Assembly: GCA_002707155.1 (NCBI GenBank)
Contig: PAME01000001.1
Span: 217,601-281,600 of the forward strand
DNA: 64,000 bases
Reading direction: 5' to 3'
From: Crocinitomicaceae bacterium
Lineage (GTDB): Bacteria > Bacteroidota > Bacteroidia > Flavobacteriales_G > Salibacteraceae
Positions 9,316 through 17,730 of the stretch are shown one piece after another. Position 1 is the stretch's first letter. Each line of letters begins with the position of its first letter. A program made the position numbers and the translations under genes. The notes under the pieces were generated by a model, which was not told where the DNA came from, searched no databases, and was given only the letters and a program-made list of their open reading frames with translations.

Positions 9316-9993
9316 ATGGGTGTATTATTAATTATTGGAGGAAGTAAAGGAATAGGAAGTGCTTTGTTAGCGTTAGAAGTTGAAAACCGAGCAGTAATCA
9401 ACATTAGCAGAACAGCCCCTAAAATTGAGCACCCAAACCTTACACATTACAGTTTAGATGTTTTAAACGATGAGCTGCCAACTATTGAAGCACTGGACGG
9501 AATCGTTTATTGCCCAGGAAGCATTAACCTAAAGCCAATTGGTTCTCTAAAAATGGATGATTTCAAAACTGATTTTGAAATTAATGTATTGGGAGCCGTT
9601 CGAGTAATTCAACATTACTTTAGAAAATTAAAAAAGGGAAATGATCCCAGTATTGTCTTGTTTAGCACCGTGGCCGTGAAAAGAGGAATGGCATTTCATG
9701 CTTCTGTTGCCGCAGCAAAAGCGGGTGTTGAAGGAATTACAAAATCATTGGCTGCTGAATTTGCACCTACCATCCGTGTAAATTGTATTGCTCCTAGCAT
9801 TACCGATACTCCGCTTGCCGCTAACTTGCTAAAGAACGACGAACGTAAAGAAGCTTTGGGAAATAACCACCCTCTAAAACGAGTTGGTGAAGCCCATGAG
9901 GTAGCTGCAGTTGCGAGCTTTCTTTTGTCTGAAAAAGCAAAAAGTATCACGGGTCAAATTTGGGGCGTAGATGGCGGAATGGGAAATCTTTAG
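9316..9993 (+). CDS. SDR-family protein lacking the catalytic tyrosine
   Basis: Short-chain dehydrogenase/reductase fold, 225 residues from ATG 9316. I prefer this start to an upstream in-frame ATG at 9205, because the Rossmann strand (GVLLIIGGSKGIGSALL) begins immediately after it and the longer start would overlap the divergent gene. The cofactor motif GGSKGIGS, the YCPG segment replacing the usual NNAG, and the C-terminal GQIWGVDGGMG of classical/FabG-like SDRs are all visible. In the active-site helix, however, the YxxxK tyrosine is replaced: the sequence is HASVAAAKAGVEG, with Val four residues before the Lys. A FabI-like YxxxxxxK is also absent, with His at that position. It may be a non-enzymatic or altered SDR. 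No operon partner is evident. Confidence 0.85.
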   Translation: MGVLLIIGGSKGIGSALLALEVENRAVINISRTAPKIEHPNLTHYSLDVLNDELPTIEALDGIVYCPGSINLKPIGSLKMDDFKTDFEINVLGAVRVIQHYFRKLKKGNDPSIVLFSTVAVKRGMAFHASVAAAKAGVEGITKSLAAEFAPTIRVNCIAPSITDTPLAANLLKNDERKEALGNNHPLKRVGEAHEVAAVASFLLSEKAKSITGQIWGVDGGMGNL

Positions 9994-10065
9994 GAAAAAT
10001 CCAGCTTAAAGTTGAACTAAAAGAATTTCCATTCTTTAGGTCAAAAAACTAACCTTTGCAGCTTA

Positions 10066-11862
10066 ATGTTGCACTACCTCAAAAACTGGAATAACTACTT
10101 GAAAGCCTTTTTGGTTTGGCGAAGCCAGAACATAAAGAATAAGCCTTTTGTGCTTATCCTAAGTGTTTTAATGGGTTTTTTATGCGCTGTTGGTGCCTAT
10201 TGCCTGAAACAAGGAGTGCATTTGGTAGAGTCCTTTTTTGTAGATACTGCAATCAAACAAAGTGGCTACGCCTTGTATTTTTTGCTGCCCGTAATTGGTA
10301 TAGCCATCGCTCGCCTTTTAATCAAGTATGCAATCAAAGAAGAAGTGGGACACGGGATTCCAAATACCTTGTATGCCTTGAGTAAAGGCAATGGAATGAT
10401 TTCGAAAAAGAAAACCTACTCGTCGGTGTTAACCGCTGCATTCACAGTAGGTTTTGGTGGGTCTTGTGGTCTTGAGGGACCGGCAGTTGGCACTTCATCG
10501 GCCATTGGTTCTAACTTAAGTAAAGCACTCAGGTTAAATCAAAAAACACGTAAACTACTCATTGGTTGTGGAGCTGCCGCTGCACTTTCAGCAATTTTTA
10601 AGGCACCGGTTGCAGCCATCGTTTTTGCAATGGAAGTTATTCTATTGGACATTACTACTTTCAGTTTAATCCCATTGTTGCTCGCCAGTGTTACTGCAGC
10701 AATGTTTTCTCGATTGTTTTTTGGTAATGAGTTATTATTTCAATTCCAAATTCAGGACAGCATACAATTTATAGATATGCCTTTTTATGTGCTGCTTGGG
10801 CTCTTGGGAGGATTTACTGGAGTCTATTTTACAAGAGTGAACTTTTTAGTATCTCGAGTTTTTGGAAAAATAAAAAGGCAGCCTGTAAAGCTTTTGGTTG
10901 GCGGGTTATTGCTTGGTTTACTCATTTTCTTATTCCCACCACTCTATGGTGAAGGTTATACTACCGTTTATCATCTAATTAGCGGAAGCACTTCCATGGT
11001 GCTAGAGAATAGTCAATTCGAGGGCTTTTCGGATAACATATGGATAATACTAGGCTTTTTGAGTTTGGTTATCTTTTTTAAAGCATTTGCTACTTCCATA
11101 ACTTTTGGCGCTGGCGGAATCGGTGGAATTTTTGCCCCTACCTTGTTTATGGGCAGCATAATGGGCTTTGTGTTTTCAAAGTTCATTAACTTAATTGGCC
11201 TAAGCAAACTGTCCGAAGCAAATTTCTCCTTGGTTGGTATGGCTGCGCTTATGGCGGGAATTCTGCAGGCACCGCTTACCGCTATCTTTTTAATTGCAGA
11301 AATAACAGGGGGCTACGAACTGTTTATTCCCCTAATGCTTGCTACCTCAATTAGTTATGTAACCGTAAAATACTTTACCGAGCATTCGATATATACTGCA
11401 CAATTGGCCAAACGTGGAGATCTAATTACACACGATAAAGATCAAGCTGTGCTTACCTTAATGGACTTAAAAGAAGAAATTGAGCGTAATTTCAGAAAAG
11501 TTGAGCCCTACGACACACTGGGAAATTTGGTTAAAGAGGTAACTAAGAGTAACCGAAACCTATTTCCGGTAGTGGATAAAGACGGCCTCTTTTTAGGAGT
11601 TGTAACCTTAGATGATATTCGGGAAATCATGTTTGATAGAGCCAAGTACGAAACCACGCTGGTGCATGAACTTATGCATATGGCTCCGGAGCATATTGAA
11701 ACTACTGACGGAATGAAAAAGGTTATGGAGAAATTCGAGTCCAGTGGTGCTTGGAATTTACCCGTAGTGCAGCAAGGGCTATATATTGGCTTTGTATCGA
11801 AATCCAGACTGTATTCCGAGTACAGAAAACGCCTTAAAGACTTTTATCAAGGGGTGGATTAA
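10066..11862 (+). CDS. ClC-type chloride channel or H+/Cl- antiporter with C-terminal CBS pair
   Basis: Inner-membrane anion transporter, 598 residues. The three selectivity motifs of ClC proteins are present: GHGIPNTL (residues 95-102, for GSGIP), GLEGPAVG (135-142, for GREGP, with the gating Glu137 retained) and GIGGIFAPTLFMG (for GxFxP). The retained gating glutamate allows an exchanger mechanism, but the proton glutamate cannot be placed by eye. About 450 membrane residues are followed by two CBS domains from about residue 480 to the end, which in this family often bind nucleotides and regulate gating. The stop overlaps the convergent dnaG stop by 4 bases. A TAACCTTTG sequence ends 7 bases before the start codon, one base longer than the phylum's -7 consensus. 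Confidence 0.93.
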   Translation: MLHYLKNWNNYLKAFLVWRSQNIKNKPFVLILSVLMGFLCAVGAYCLKQGVHLVESFFVDTAIKQSGYALYFLLPVIGIAIARLLIKYAIKEEVGHGIPNTLYALSKGNGMISKKKTYSSVLTAAFTVGFGGSCGLEGPAVGTSSAIGSNLSKALRLNQKTRKLLIGCGAAAALSAIFKAPVAAIVFAMEVILLDITTFSLIPLLLASVTAAMFSRLFFGNELLFQFQIQDSIQFIDMPFYVLLGLLGGFTGVYFTRVNFLVSRVFGKIKRQPVKLLVGGLLLGLLIFLFPPLYGEGYTTVYHLISGSTSMVLENSQFEGFSDNIWIILGFLSLVIFFKAFATSITFGAGGIGGIFAPTLFMGSIMGFVFSKFINLIGLSKLSEANFSLVGMAALMAGILQAPLTAIFLIAEITGGYELFIPLMLATSISYVTVKYFTEHSIYTAQLAKRGDLITHDKDQAVLTLMDLKEEIERNFRKVEPYDTLGNLVKEVTKSNRNLFPVVDKDGLFLGVVTLDDIREIMFDRAKYETTLVHELMHMAPEHIETTDGMKKVMEKFESSGAWNLPVVQQGLYIGFVSKSRLYSEYRKRLKDFYQGVD

Positions 11863-13823
11863 TTTATAATTATTCTTCCCGACGGCTTCGACAATGAAGC
11901 CACAATTTGATCCAAGGTAATTTGGTTTTTTAATAATTCCATCATTTTGCTATCATCCTTGGCTTCCTGTGCAATTTTTAATTCCTGTCTATTTTCGGCT
12001 TTCATTTTTGCCACATTTTTCAGTTTAAAAGCGTACATAGAACCTTCTACGGCGCGTTTTAATTTATCCTGCTCCGAGGGCACAACAATTTGGTGGGAAT
12101 CCCATTTGTGCAACTCGTATCGAGAAGCTAATAAATCTGCTGTTATACTGCTAACATTAGGATCTGAGTGGTTAATAATCTCAGACAAATCCCAATTATC
12201 TTCACCTAACATTGCTTCAATTTTTTCTAGTAAAGTAGCAAATTCAGGTTTAGAGAATTCCATTTCATCTCGTTGAATTTCATGCACAATAAATTGAGCG
12301 ACGTTAACTTCTACTTCTTCATTTTGCTCATTTAATAACGAAATGTTCTTATCCCCATAATTCAACAATATTCTCAATAAGTCTTTTTCTTGGGCATCAA
12401 TGTTATCTCCTAACTCTACAGTCTTATCTTGTTGATCTCCCTCAAAATTATATCCAACTTCATCAGGAGGCATTTCAGGTGGAGGGCCAAATCCTTTGTT
12501 CTTATCTGCGTGGTTCTTTCTTCGAATTTTATTCAATTCGTTAATCAACACCTTTTCGGGTACATCAAGAAGCGTCGAACACTCTTTAATGTACACTGAG
12601 CGAGATATCTCTTCTGGAATAAGGGCAATGGTAGAAACAATGTCTTTAATAAGGCTAGCGCGCTTTATAGGGTCGTTTCCAGTGTCAGAAAGTAATAGGC
12701 TGGTTTTTGTAACAATAAAATCCTTCGCATTATCATTCAAATAAGATTGAATGTCCTCCAAGTAATTGGATTTTGCAAAAGAGTCGGGGTCTTCTCCTTC
12801 TGGGAAAGTCACCATTTTTACATTCATTCCCTCTTCCAGAATCATATCGATTCCTCGAAACGACGCGCGAATACCAGCAGCATCGCCATCATACAATAGG
12901 GTAATGTTATTGGTATAGCGTTTTATAAGTTTTATCTGCCCTTGAGTAAGCGCAGTTCCTGAAGAAGAAACTACATTCTTAATTCCAGATTGGTAGAGTT
13001 GGATAACATCGGTGTAGCCTTCCACCAAATAACAGTTGTCCTCTTTTATAATTTCGCCTTTAGCGAAATATATTCCATAGAGTACTGCACTCTTGTTATA
13101 GATAAGTGACTCGGGACTGTTTAGGTATTTAGGAACCTTTTTATCCGTAAGCAAGGTTCGTGCACCAAAACCCAGTGGTCTTCCAGAAAGGTTGTGAATT
13201 GGAAATATCACTCTACCTTTAAATCCGTCGTAAAATTTACGATCGCCTTTTGGAGATTTTTTAATCAATCCACTTGACTCCAGAAATTGCTCTTGGTAAC
13301 CACTGTCTATGGCCGTTTTATAAAAGTACTCCCAATCGTTTTTGGCATAACCCAGCTTAAACTTGTCTATGGTTTCTTCTGTAAATCCCCGCTCTTTAAA
13401 ATAACCCAGCCCGATAGATTTACCTTCATCTGAATCGTGCAAATTTTCCGAGAAGTGTTTTTGGGCGTATTCGGTAACGATATACAAACTCTCACGTTCA
13501 CTTTCCGCCTGTTTTTGTTCGTCAGTTTGTTCTTCTTCCTCTAGCTCAATATTATAGCGTTTGGCCAAAAAGCGCAGCGCTTCAGGAAAAGTAAAATGCT
13601 CGTGTTCCATCAAAAATGAAACTACATTTCCGCCCTTTCCAGAACTAAAATCCTTAAAGATTTGTTTTTCGGGAACAACGTAAAACGACGGTGTCTTTTC
13701 ATTAGCGAAAGGACTGAGCCCTTTATACTGTCTTCCCGATTTTTTGATATTTACAAAGTCAGCAATGACATCCTCAATTTGAGCGGTCATTAATATTTCG
13801 TCGACTTTGTGTTTTGGAATCAT
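11859..13823 (-). CDS. dnaG: DNA primase DnaG, zinc ligands replaced
   Basis: Replication primase, 654 residues. The N-terminal region aligns with the CHC2 zinc-binding domain (GLSPFANEKTPSF, then IFKDFSSGKGGN), but all four ligands are substituted: the Cys-x2-His-x17-Cys-x2-Cys positions are Ser37, Ala40, Asp58 and Ser61. The fold residues around them (NEKTPSF, GKGGN) are kept. I recall zinc-less DnaG proteins as common in Bacteroidota, so this is probably a clade feature rather than damage. The catalytic TOPRIM core is intact: the acidic VEGYTDVI, LLYDGDAAGIRA and EGEDPDSF motifs are present. The C-terminal third would be the DnaB-interacting helical domain. The gene is convergent with and overlaps the ClC stop by 4 bases, and a TAGCTTTG promoter box lies 6 bases before the start codon. 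Confidence 0.95.
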   Translation of the reverse strand: MIPKHKVDEILMTAQIEDVIADFVNIKKSGRQYKGLSPFANEKTPSFYVVPEKQIFKDFSSGKGGNVVSFLMEHEHFTFPEALRFLAKRYNIELEEEEQTDEQKQAESERESLYIVTEYAQKHFSENLHDSDEGKSIGLGYFKERGFTEETIDKFKLGYAKNDWEYFYKTAIDSGYQEQFLESSGLIKKSPKGDRKFYDGFKGRVIFPIHNLSGRPLGFGARTLLTDKKVPKYLNSPESLIYNKSAVLYGIYFAKGEIIKEDNCYLVEGYTDVIQLYQSGIKNVVSSSGTALTQGQIKLIKRYTNNITLLYDGDAAGIRASFRGIDMILEEGMNVKMVTFPEGEDPDSFAKSNYLEDIQSYLNDNAKDFIVTKTSLLLSDTGNDPIKRASLIKDIVSTIALIPEEISRSVYIKECSTLLDVPEKVLINELNKIRRKNHADKNKGFGPPPEMPPDEVGYNFEGDQQDKTVELGDNIDAQEKDLLRILLNYGDKNISLLNEQNEEVEVNVAQFIVHEIQRDEMEFSKPEFATLLEKIEAMLGEDNWDLSEIINHSDPNVSSITADLLASRYELHKWDSHQIVVPSEQDKLKRAVEGSMYAFKLKNVAKMKAENRQELKIAQEAKDDSKMMELLKNQITLDQIVASLSKPSGRIIIN

Positions 13824-13829
13824 AGGTTA

Positions 13830-13837
13830 CAAAGCTA
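13830..13837 (-). promoter_or_regulatory. -7 promoter box TAGCTTTG of dnaG
   Basis: An exact TAnnTTTG match on the minus strand ends 6 bases before the dnaG ATG at 13823. If transcription starts the usual few bases after the box, the mRNA is leaderless or nearly so. Confidence 0.5.
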
Positions 13838-13881
13838 CAATATGAAGCAAAAAAAAACGCGGTGTTGCAGAATAATGTAGG

Positions 13882-13955
13882 GTCATGCTGAATTTATTTT
13901 CAGCATCTCAATAATAGCTGCGAATAACGAGATTCTGAAATAAATTCAGAATAAC
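13882..13955. repeat. Dispersed palindromic repeat (REP-like), complete two-hairpin copy
   Basis: The left half (13882-13910) is GTCATGCTGAA...TTCAGCATCTCA and forms an ATGCTGAA / TTCAGCAT hairpin. The right half (13929-13955) is GAGATTCTGAA...TTCAGAATAAC and forms a second hairpin. The halves are inverted, diverged versions of each other. Partial or variant copies are at 33222-33250, 48675-48702 and 49959-50040, all intergenic. An outer inverted pair GTGTTGCAG (13862-13870) / CTGCAACAC (13993-14001) encloses this copy. Confidence 0.75.
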
Positions 13956-14004
13956 GGCTAGCTAGTGTATCACTCACATTTCCCAAATAACTCTGCAACA
14001 CTAC

Positions 14005-14034
14005 CAAAAAAAACCGCAAAAAGCGGTTTTTAAA
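14005..14034 (-). terminator. Terminator of the T9SS cargo gene at 14055
   Basis: On the minus strand AAAAACCGC / GCGGTTTTT (14009-14017 with 14023-14031, 5-base loop) is followed by a run of T. It lies 21 bases past the stop of the minus-strand gene ending at 14055. Confidence 0.8.
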
Positions 14035-14054
14035 ATTCTTTGGTTGATGACTTA

Positions 14055-14783
14055 CTACTTAATGGTAAGCCGTTCGGTCTTTATTTCCATTCCATTAGAT
14101 AATGTTAAGAAATAAGCGCCTTTTTGAAGGTCGCTAAAGTCTAATTCAGAAGCTATGTTATTGCCTGCCGTAGGCTCTAGAACTTGCGTGTAAACCATTT
14201 CTCCTAACACATTCATTACCGATAAGGTGTAAAGGTCATTTGAAATTGCTTCAAAAGAAATATTCACCATCCCATCTGTTGGGTTTGGAAATACATTCAC
14301 TTCAGATCGAGTTACATCATACTCACCAACCGAAACCTCTGGCGCGTCAGGCGCTTTGCGAGTTATCCATGTGAAAGTGTCTACATTTGTACTATCTGCC
14401 TTATTGGTTATTCTGTATGATACATACGTCTCAGTGTATTCCTTAACATCCGCTGGAAGTGTAACGTAATACTTAAACGAAAATGATTCATTGGGGCCTA
14501 TTCTGCAGGAACCACTATCAGTTAGGCCAATTAAACACTCAAAACAATCACAAAATTCAACTTCCCAACTCGTAAGTTGAGTTACATTTTCTGAAATTAA
14601 CTCATACCTGTAATCAATTGAATCATTTCCAGCAACCTCCAAATATGCACTAAACTCATTCCTTTCGTTTGGAAACATTTCGCAAATAACTGTATCGTTT
14701 TTCGCACTTAGTTGAGCAAAGCTCGATACGAAAAATATACTTGAAAGTATGCTTAAAAGAACTATGTGTACTGTTAACTTCAT
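14055..14783 (-). CDS. Secreted protein with T9SS type A sorting domain
   Basis: Exported protein of 242 residues with an N-terminal Sec signal peptide ending near SSFAQ. The middle (about 25-150) is a single beta-sandwich-like domain with cysteines in a CDCFECLIG cluster, possibly a disulfide or metal site. The C-terminal 75 residues form a T9SS type A sorting domain (VFPNPTDGMVNIS, later GAYFLTLSNG). Such domains direct outer-membrane translocation by the type IX system. I cannot name the function of the middle domain. It lies downstream of two other T9SS cargo genes on the same strand, but each has its own terminator, so they are separate transcription units. Confidence 0.85.
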   Translation of the reverse strand: MKLTVHIVLLSILSSIFFVSSFAQLSAKNDTVICEMFPNERNEFSAYLEVAGNDSIDYRYELISENVTQLTSWEVEFCDCFECLIGLTDSGSCRIGPNESFSFKYYVTLPADVKEYTETYVSYRITNKADSTNVDTFTWITRKAPDAPEVSVGEYDVTRSEVNVFPNPTDGMVNISFEAISNDLYTLSVMNVLGEMVYTQVLEPTAGNNIASELDFSDLQKGAYFLTLSNGMEIKTERLTIK

Positions 14784-14791
14784 AACGCTTG

Positions 14792-14841
14792 AATAAAAAA
14801 AAGGCTAAACAAACAATTCTAAAATTGTTTGTTTAGCCTTT
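14792..14841 (-). terminator. Strong terminator between two T9SS cargo genes
   Basis: A perfect 19-base stem (14800-14818 with 14823-14841, core GGCTAAACAAACAATT) with a 4-base loop is followed on the minus strand by nine T residues. It terminates the minus-strand gene ending at 14854. Confidence 0.92.
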
Positions 14842-14853
14842 CAATAAAATAAT

Positions 14854-16026
14854 TTATTTCTTAACTACTGATTGTCTTGCAACAACACCTTCTTGTCCTG
14901 CCACTTCAACAAAATACATTCCCTCTTCAAGAGAATTCATGTCGATAGCAATTTCATTATTTCCAGCAACAACGTTAGTTGAAGACGAAGAAACTACAGC
15001 ACCAGTTACAGCAACAACTCTGATAGTAGCGTCAAAAGACTTTTCGCTATTCACTTTCAAAGTAGCATTACCTGTTGTAGGATTTGGAAACACTTTAACA
15101 CCAGACACTGTGCTGTTAAGGTTAGCAACAGAAGCGTTGATATCGAAAAGCTCAGGTTTAGTTCCTTCTACAACGTCTGCAGAAGCTCCAGACAATATTC
15201 CTTGTTCACCTTCTGCAACAAAAGCATAAACCTCTAATTCTTTTGTATCTACTGGTATGTTATTCAAGTTTGCAGGAACGTCATATTCATAAAGCTTAGT
15301 AAAAAATGATCCTTTTACAGTTTCTTCAATTTTTTCTCCCCACTGTCCAGTTAATACTGCTCTTAGCATGTGATCGTGACGATAGAGGTTTGGTGCTTTA
15401 CTTTGATCAACTTTTGCTGGATAATAGTTTGTTGCCCCGCTTTGAGGTCCCCAAATTGCGCTTTGCAATATCCCAACACTTACCATGTTAGTTACATTTT
15501 GCTCATCTGCGGTGTAGTAAGCTTCAACAACCACATACAGTTTAGACGTAGCTGGATCGTAAACTCCTTTCACACCAACATTCACTGGAGAATCTTCTCC
15601 TAATACGGTTCCACCTGTAGAAGCCCAAGAACCTCTACTTTGCGCCGTTCCTGCTCTTTGGCTATTGCCAGTAAATAAGGTTCTATTAACCGCTCCTGCA
15701 GGGAATCCGCTTAATTGAACATCTGGGTGACCATAATTTACATCACCATAATTTACAGCATTCGTTGGTGCATCGGTATAAGTGTTGTAGTTCGGTGTTC
15801 CCGAGGCATAACGACCAGCATGGATATTAATCAATACAACATCTCCTGGATTAGCAGCTGAAAATTCATCTGCCCTTTTGTGCCCATCAGGACAATATCC
15901 GCAAGTTTTACCTGTGAACTCTTCTAAGACCACATTTTTTTTCTCAATATCTCTGGTAACTAAGTTTTGAGCTGAAAGCCCAGTTGTAAACAAAGCACCG
16001 ACTGCAATAAATAAAAGTTTTTTCAT
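14854..16026 (-). CDS. Omp28-related secreted protein with thioredoxin-like CxxC and T9SS sorting domain
   Basis: I start at ATG 16026, where a normal signal peptide opens (MKKLLFIAVGALFTTGLSAQ); an in-frame ATG at 16125 adds 33 residues of unlikely sequence. The mature protein is about 370 residues. It begins with LEEFTGKTCGYCPDGHK, a thioredoxin-like CxxC site typical of the Omp28-like outer-membrane lipoprotein family of Bacteroidota. It continues with the HAGRYA and GFPAGAVNR motifs of that family. The last 75 residues are a T9SS type A sorting domain (VFPNPTTGNATL). The protein is therefore probably surface-exposed with a possible thiol role, which is inference. It lies between two terminators and so is monocistronic. 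Confidence 0.88.
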   Translation of the reverse strand: MKKLLFIAVGALFTTGLSAQNLVTRDIEKKNVVLEEFTGKTCGYCPDGHKRADEFSAANPGDVVLINIHAGRYASGTPNYNTYTDAPTNAVNYGDVNYGHPDVQLSGFPAGAVNRTLFTGNSQRAGTAQSRGSWASTGGTVLGEDSPVNVGVKGVYDPATSKLYVVVEAYYTADEQNVTNMVSVGILQSAIWGPQSGATNYYPAKVDQSKAPNLYRHDHMLRAVLTGQWGEKIEETVKGSFFTKLYEYDVPANLNNIPVDTKELEVYAFVAEGEQGILSGASADVVEGTKPELFDINASVANLNSTVSGVKVFPNPTTGNATLKVNSEKSFDATIRVVAVTGAVVSSSSTNVVAGNNEIAIDMNSLEEGMYFVEVAGQEGVVARQSVVKK

Positions 16027-16132
16027 TTTAATTAGAATTTTATATTTTACAGACAATGTTAAGCATAATTTCAATAGTTTCAACATAGTGACACACAAAA
16101 AATTGATTATCAAGGCTATTGACAAATTAACG

Positions 16133-16172
16133 ACAAAAAAAGCCCCGTAAACAGATTGTTTACGGGGCTTTT
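16133..16172 (-). terminator. Terminator of the TIG-domain T9SS gene
   Basis: AAGCCCCGTAAACA (from 16139) pairs with the complementary arm ending near 16170 around a GATT loop, with a T-run on the minus strand. It follows the stop of the minus-strand gene at 16203 and is a GC-rich, clear hairpin. Confidence 0.9.
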
Positions 16173-16202
16173 GAATTTTGCTTAACGCTTTATTTCAGCA
16201 TA

Positions 16203-17531
16203 TTACTTTACAAATGTCGTAGAGTATCCATCAATATTCACAACATAAACTCCGTTTGGAGTAGCAGATAAGTCGATAACCTCAACATTGTTTTCTTGAA
16301 GATCTCTTACTTCTTGGAATACAATTTGACCCGTCATATTTACTATTTGTATGTTCTTAGCACCAGCTTGAGTAGTAAGAATGTTTAAGCCATTGTTTGC
16401 ATAAAAAACGTTTCCAAATTTATTATTGATTTCAGCTAAACTAACTGTACAACCTTCGTAAGCGAACGTTCTAGAAGCCTCGCCTCTTTTCACTACTCCA
16501 GCAACAGTAACTTCTACGCTTAGTGTTCCAGAGCTCGCCTTCATTTCAGGAACTTCAACTGTTAATTGTGTTGCAGTTGCCGTAAGCACTTTACAAGCTT
16601 CACCTCTAATCTCAACTGTATTGCTTGCAGGAGTTGGACTAAAGTTTGACCCACTAATTGTAAGGGTTTCACCACATTTTGCAGATACAGGAGTGTATGA
16701 AGTAATAGCAGGGGTTACATTAGCAGTCATATTGTAAGTAGTGCAAGATGTGTCATTTGAACTATTTGCATCTCCAGTATAGCTAGCGGCCATACATACA
16801 TCAAAATTTCCAACTGTAGTAGGAAAATCAACAAGAGCAGCGATTGAAGCTCTTGAAGCTGTTGCATTTATGCTCGCGCCTGCTGCGATTGCCCTGTTTA
16901 GCGTTAGGTTTAAAGTATTGCTAGCCGTACCAACTGTTAACTCAACTGCTACTCTGGTTCCTGCTTGGATAGCAGTTGATCCCGCATTTTGCAATGTGAA
17001 CGTAACAACTTGCAGCTGGGACTGTCCCAACTCAAAATCTATTCCTACTGGAGTTGGATCTGTAACAGAAACCGCTGTAACCGCAAGATCTGCAGGAGGA
17101 AGTGAAGATGAGTAATATATATTAACACATGAGGTATCGTTTGAAGGGTCCGTATCACCTTTAATTAAGGTACGCACACAAAACCTGTGATTTCCATCGC
17201 TTAAAGCTGGTGTTATAGCTCCAAAGTTTATTGGTTGTCCATTTACCGTTTCATCTGCTCCACTTGCAAATGGGTTTGTCATATTTCTTGTAAAACTGAC
17301 AATGCTATCACCATCAACGGATAAAACCATATATAACTGATCTGGGTGATTTGCTGGTAATGCCGATCCAAAGTTTTTTCTAGTATAATTCGGTGAAACT
17401 GGGATTCCAGCATACACCGTGTCGCCCATTGCAGGGTTATTTACCGCTGTACAGCCTAAATCAACTTGAGCGCTTGCATTAAAAGCAGCAAAAGTTAAAA
17501 GGATCATAATTAATGAGTTAATTTTTTTCAT
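16203..17531 (-). CDS. Secreted protein with IPT/TIG domain and T9SS sorting domain
   Basis: Exported protein of 442 residues with signal peptide (MKKINSLIMILLTFAAFNASAQ in outline). Two beta-sandwich regions rich in Asn/Thr (about 25-140 and 150-270) each end with a similar NDTSCxxxY motif (SNDTSCVNIYY, SNDTSCTTYN), so they look like an internal duplication of a CARDB-like module. An IPT/TIG immunoglobulin-like domain follows (PAITSYTPVSAKCGETLTIS, about 273-360). The end is a T9SS type A sorting domain. The modular architecture suggests a surface adhesin or binding protein, but no ligand can be inferred. It is flanked downstream by its own terminator. Confidence 0.87.
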   Translation of the reverse strand: MKKINSLIMILLTFAAFNASAQVDLGCTAVNNPAMGDTVYAGIPVSPNYTRKNFGSALPANHPDQLYMVLSVDGDSIVSFTRNMTNPFASGADETVNGQPINFGAITPALSDGNHRFCVRTLIKGDTDPSNDTSCVNIYYSSSLPPADLAVTAVSVTDPTPVGIDFELGQSQLQVVTFTLQNAGSTAIQAGTRVAVELTVGTASNTLNLTLNRAIAAGASINATASRASIAALVDFPTTVGNFDVCMAASYTGDANSSNDTSCTTYNMTANVTPAITSYTPVSAKCGETLTISGSNFSPTPASNTVEIRGEACKVLTATATQLTVEVPEMKASSGTLSVEVTVAGVVKRGEASRTFAYEGCTVSLAEINNKFGNVFYANNGLNILTTQAGAKNIQIVNMTGQIVFQEVRDLQENNVEVIDLSATPNGVYVVNIDGYSTTFVK

Positions 17532-17730
17532 AAGTGTAAAATTTAATTTTTTTAAAATGAGGGTGTAAATTTAGTATTATTTATGGCATCATGACACTTA
17601 ACAAAATTCTGGGTTGGGTAATAAATTTCAACATTTGCAACTATCAACAAAACAACGTTAGCATAATAGATATGAAATACTAGCGTTAACAAGGGTTGTA
17701 AATAACTTAGCGCATTAATACTATCGTAGA

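Noticed and set aside
10050..10058. TAACCTTTG before the ClC gene as a -7 box
   Set aside because: It has one extra base compared with TAnnTTTG; not counted among supported promoters, although the position (7 bases from ATG) fits the leaderless pattern.
12496..12744. Open frames antisense to dnaG and to many other genes
   Set aside because: They are shadows of strongly coding sequence, with no start signals and no recognisable protein features.
16027..16125. Upstream start of the Omp28-like gene
   Set aside because: The extra 33 residues have no family match, and a normal signal peptide begins at 16026.
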